In this document: positions 6,418 to 7,492 of the stretch, in pieces | How the letters are laid out: each line of letters starts with the position of its first letter | Position numbering within the stretch: the first letter of the stretch is position 1 | Notes under the pieces: generated by a model | Told to the model about the DNA's origin: nothing | The model's database searches: none | The model's input: the letters and a program-made list of their open reading frames with translations, nothing else | NCBI GenBank assembly: GCA_021817185.1 | Contig: JAKAVU010000140.1 | Span: 1 to 7,492, forward strand | Source: a bacterium | GTDB taxonomy: Bacteria > Chloroflexota > Dormibacteria > UBA8260 > Bog-877 | Direction: 5' to 3' | DNA: 7,492 nucleotides | Program-made: the position numbers and the translations under genes

Positions 6418-7205
6418 CAGCGGTGAAGGACGTGGCGGATGAACAGGATGCTGCCCTCGTAGAAGACGATCAGGGCGATCGACAAGAAGGTGGGGGTGAA
6501 GGGATCAGCGCCAGGGGTGACGACCAAGGCCACGAACACTATCACGAAGACCGCCACCTTCCGCCAGCGCCGCAGCTGCTGGCTGCTCACGATCCCCGCG
6601 GCGCCCAGGAGGCAGAGGGCGACCGGCATCTCGAAGGTCACCCCGAAGACCAGTACCACCAGAGCCAGGAACGAGAGGTAGGCACCGAGGTCGGGCAGGT
6701 AGACCGCGTTGCTGCCCAAGAAGGTCGCCAGGAAGGCGAGCCCGATGGGGATGACGAAGTAGGCGAACAGGCCGCCCAGCGCGAAGAAGAACAGGGTGCC
6801 GAACACGAACGGAAAGGCCAGCCGGCGCTCGGTTGCCCGCAGCCCGGGAGCGATGAAGCGCCAGCTCTGCCAGACCACGACCGGGAGCGCCAGGATCGCG
6901 CCCGCCACCGCCGCCACCTCGAACGGGATCGCCAGTCCCTGGATCGGGCTGGTCACCACCACCCTCTGCCCGAACGGCGAGTGGGTGTGGGCCAGGGCCA
7001 GGTGCAGCGGACGCTCGAGAATCGCGATCAGGCGCTGGTTGAAGATGAACGCCACGATGGTGGTGGCCGCCCACGCGATCAGGCAGATGATGATCGCGCG
7101 CCGCAACTCCTCGAGATGCTCCACCAGGGTGAGCTCCCGGTCCTCCAGCGCTGGAGGTGACAGGGGCCGGCGCACGGCCGACCACCCTAGGCGGCGGGCG
7201 GCCAT
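6417..7205 (-). CDS. tatC: Twin-arginine translocase subunit TatC
   Basis: TatC is the six-helix membrane receptor that binds twin-arginine signal peptides and with TatA exports folded proteins. This 262-residue protein shows the N-terminal cytoplasmic signature 'LVEHLEELRRA' (27-37). Predicted membrane segments lie near 36-56, 92-115, 130-155, 176-203, 215-230 and 235-256. The first outer loop ends in 'WRFIAPGLRATERR' (115-128). The conserved 'FGVTFEMP' (187-194) has the essential-type Glu E192, and the fifth and sixth helices are joined through 'TPGADPFT' (230-237). The last ~10 residues form a very short tail. The ATG at 7205 has no clear Shine-Dalgarno sequence; an in-frame GTG at 7175, with AGGG nine bases upstream, is a possible alternative start that keeps all conserved parts. 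tatA ends 22 bases upstream, and rph follows with a one-base overlap, so tatA-tatC-rph-rdgB looks like one operon. Confidence 0.95.
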   Translation of the reverse strand: MAARRLGWSAVRRPLSPPALEDRELTLVEHLEELRRAIIICLIAWAATTIVAFIFNQRLIAILERPLHLALAHTHSPFGQRVVVTSPIQGLAIPFEVAAVAGAILALPVVVWQSWRFIAPGLRATERRLAFPFVFGTLFFFALGGLFAYFVIPIGLAFLATFLGSNAVYLPDLGAYLSFLALVVLVFGVTFEMPVALCLLGAAGIVSSQQLRRWRKVAVFVIVFVALVVTPGADPFTPTFLSIALIVFYEGSILFIRHVLHR

Positions 7206-7227
7206 GAGGTGACGGGAGGCCGGGGAA

Positions 7228-7492
7228 TCAGCCCGCCAGCTCGGATGGACCCGGCTCAGCGGCGACGTCCGCCCCCGGGGCGGGGCCGGTAGCAGCCGGG
7301 GCGGGCCCGGTGGGCGGAGCGGGGGGCTGGTTCAAGGTGGTGAGCTGACTGGCTTCGTGGGCCGCGGACTGGGTGGCCGATCGAAACTCGTTGATGGCCT
7401 TGCCCAGGGACTGACCCAGCTCCGGCAACCGCTTGGGGCCGAAGACCACCAGGGCGATCAGCAGCAGGATGAGGAGATAAATCCAGTGGTCA
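7228..7492 (-). CDS. tatA: Sec-independent translocase subunit TatA (5' end cut by window edge)
   Basis: The minus-strand frame is open to the right edge and gives 87 visible residues; only the first few of the protein are missing. It starts 'DHWIYLLILLLIALVVFGP', the single N-terminal membrane helix plus the FGP hinge. 'KRLPELGQSLGKAINEFRSA' follows, the amphipathic helix typical of TatA/TatE and distinct from most TatB. The rest is a flexible Pro/Ala/Gly-rich tail of about 35 residues with the imperfect repeat TGPAPAA/TGPAPGA. TatA oligomerises around TatC to form the export path for folded twin-arginine proteins. A start inside the helix, at the GTG at 7449, would destroy the membrane anchor, so the true start lies beyond base 7492. 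Neighbouring tatC supports the assignment. No tatB is visible in this window, consistent with a TatAC-type system unless one lies elsewhere. Confidence 0.93.
   Translation of the reverse strand, partial: DHWIYLLILLLIALVVFGPKRLPELGQSLGKAINEFRSATQSAAHEASQLTTLNQPPAPPTGPAPAATGPAPGADVAAEPGPSELAG

Noticed and set aside
6390..7160. 256-codon plus-strand frame rich in Glu, Gln, Arg and His
   Set aside because: It is antisense to tatC. Its charged, repetitive composition is what results from reading membrane-helix codons backwards.
1..7492. CRISPR array, insertion sequence, phage or defence genes
   Set aside because: I looked for spaced direct repeats, terminal inverted repeats with a transposase, integrase or nuclease motifs and found none. 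All sizeable genes are metabolic or housekeeping.

Overview
The window is G+C-rich throughout (by eye about two thirds or more), densely coded, with codon third positions mostly G or C. It holds two converging gene blocks. Every recognisable gene belongs to a known bacterial family. The set (an MshB/Mca-like LmbE deacetylase, a short aldose 1-epimerase, eukaryote-like NADP-isocitrate dehydrogenase, a tatA-tatC-rph-rdgB run) fits a high-GC free-living bacterium such as an actinobacterium or a member of the Chloroflexota/Dormibacterota side. The sequence alone does not let me choose between these.

Plus strand, 1-4791: the C-terminal half of an EamA/DMT-type membrane transporter (cut by the left edge); a zinc-dependent LmbE/PIG-L N-deacetylase of the MshB/Mca type; an aldose 1-epimerase-family protein; and a HAD sugar-phosphatase-like hydrolase. 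These four are codirectional with gaps of 50-86 bases and probably form one transcription unit concerned with carbohydrate or amino-sugar metabolites. A 519-base stretch with no convincing gene follows, then icd, a complete class II (eukaryote-type) NADP+ isocitrate dehydrogenase with an excellent ribosome binding site.

Minus strand, 7492-4902: tatA (N-terminus cut by the right edge), tatC, rph and rdgB are tightly packed. tatC and rph share one base (TGATG). rph and rdgB meet at CTGA where an ATGA overlap would be expected, so rdgB appears to begin at a CTG codon. Next comes a tRNA-Pro(TGG) gene without an encoded CCA. Thus protein export, tRNA 3' trimming (RNase PH), nucleotide-pool cleaning (RdgB) and a tRNA lie in one orientation. 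icd and the tRNA converge on a 110-base interval with overlapping short palindromes but no clear U-tract terminator.

I found no mobile element, CRISPR array, defence cassette or plainly new system. The points most worth checking are the missing canonical start of rdgB, the unassigned stretch upstream of icd, and the substrate of the LmbE-type deacetylase.
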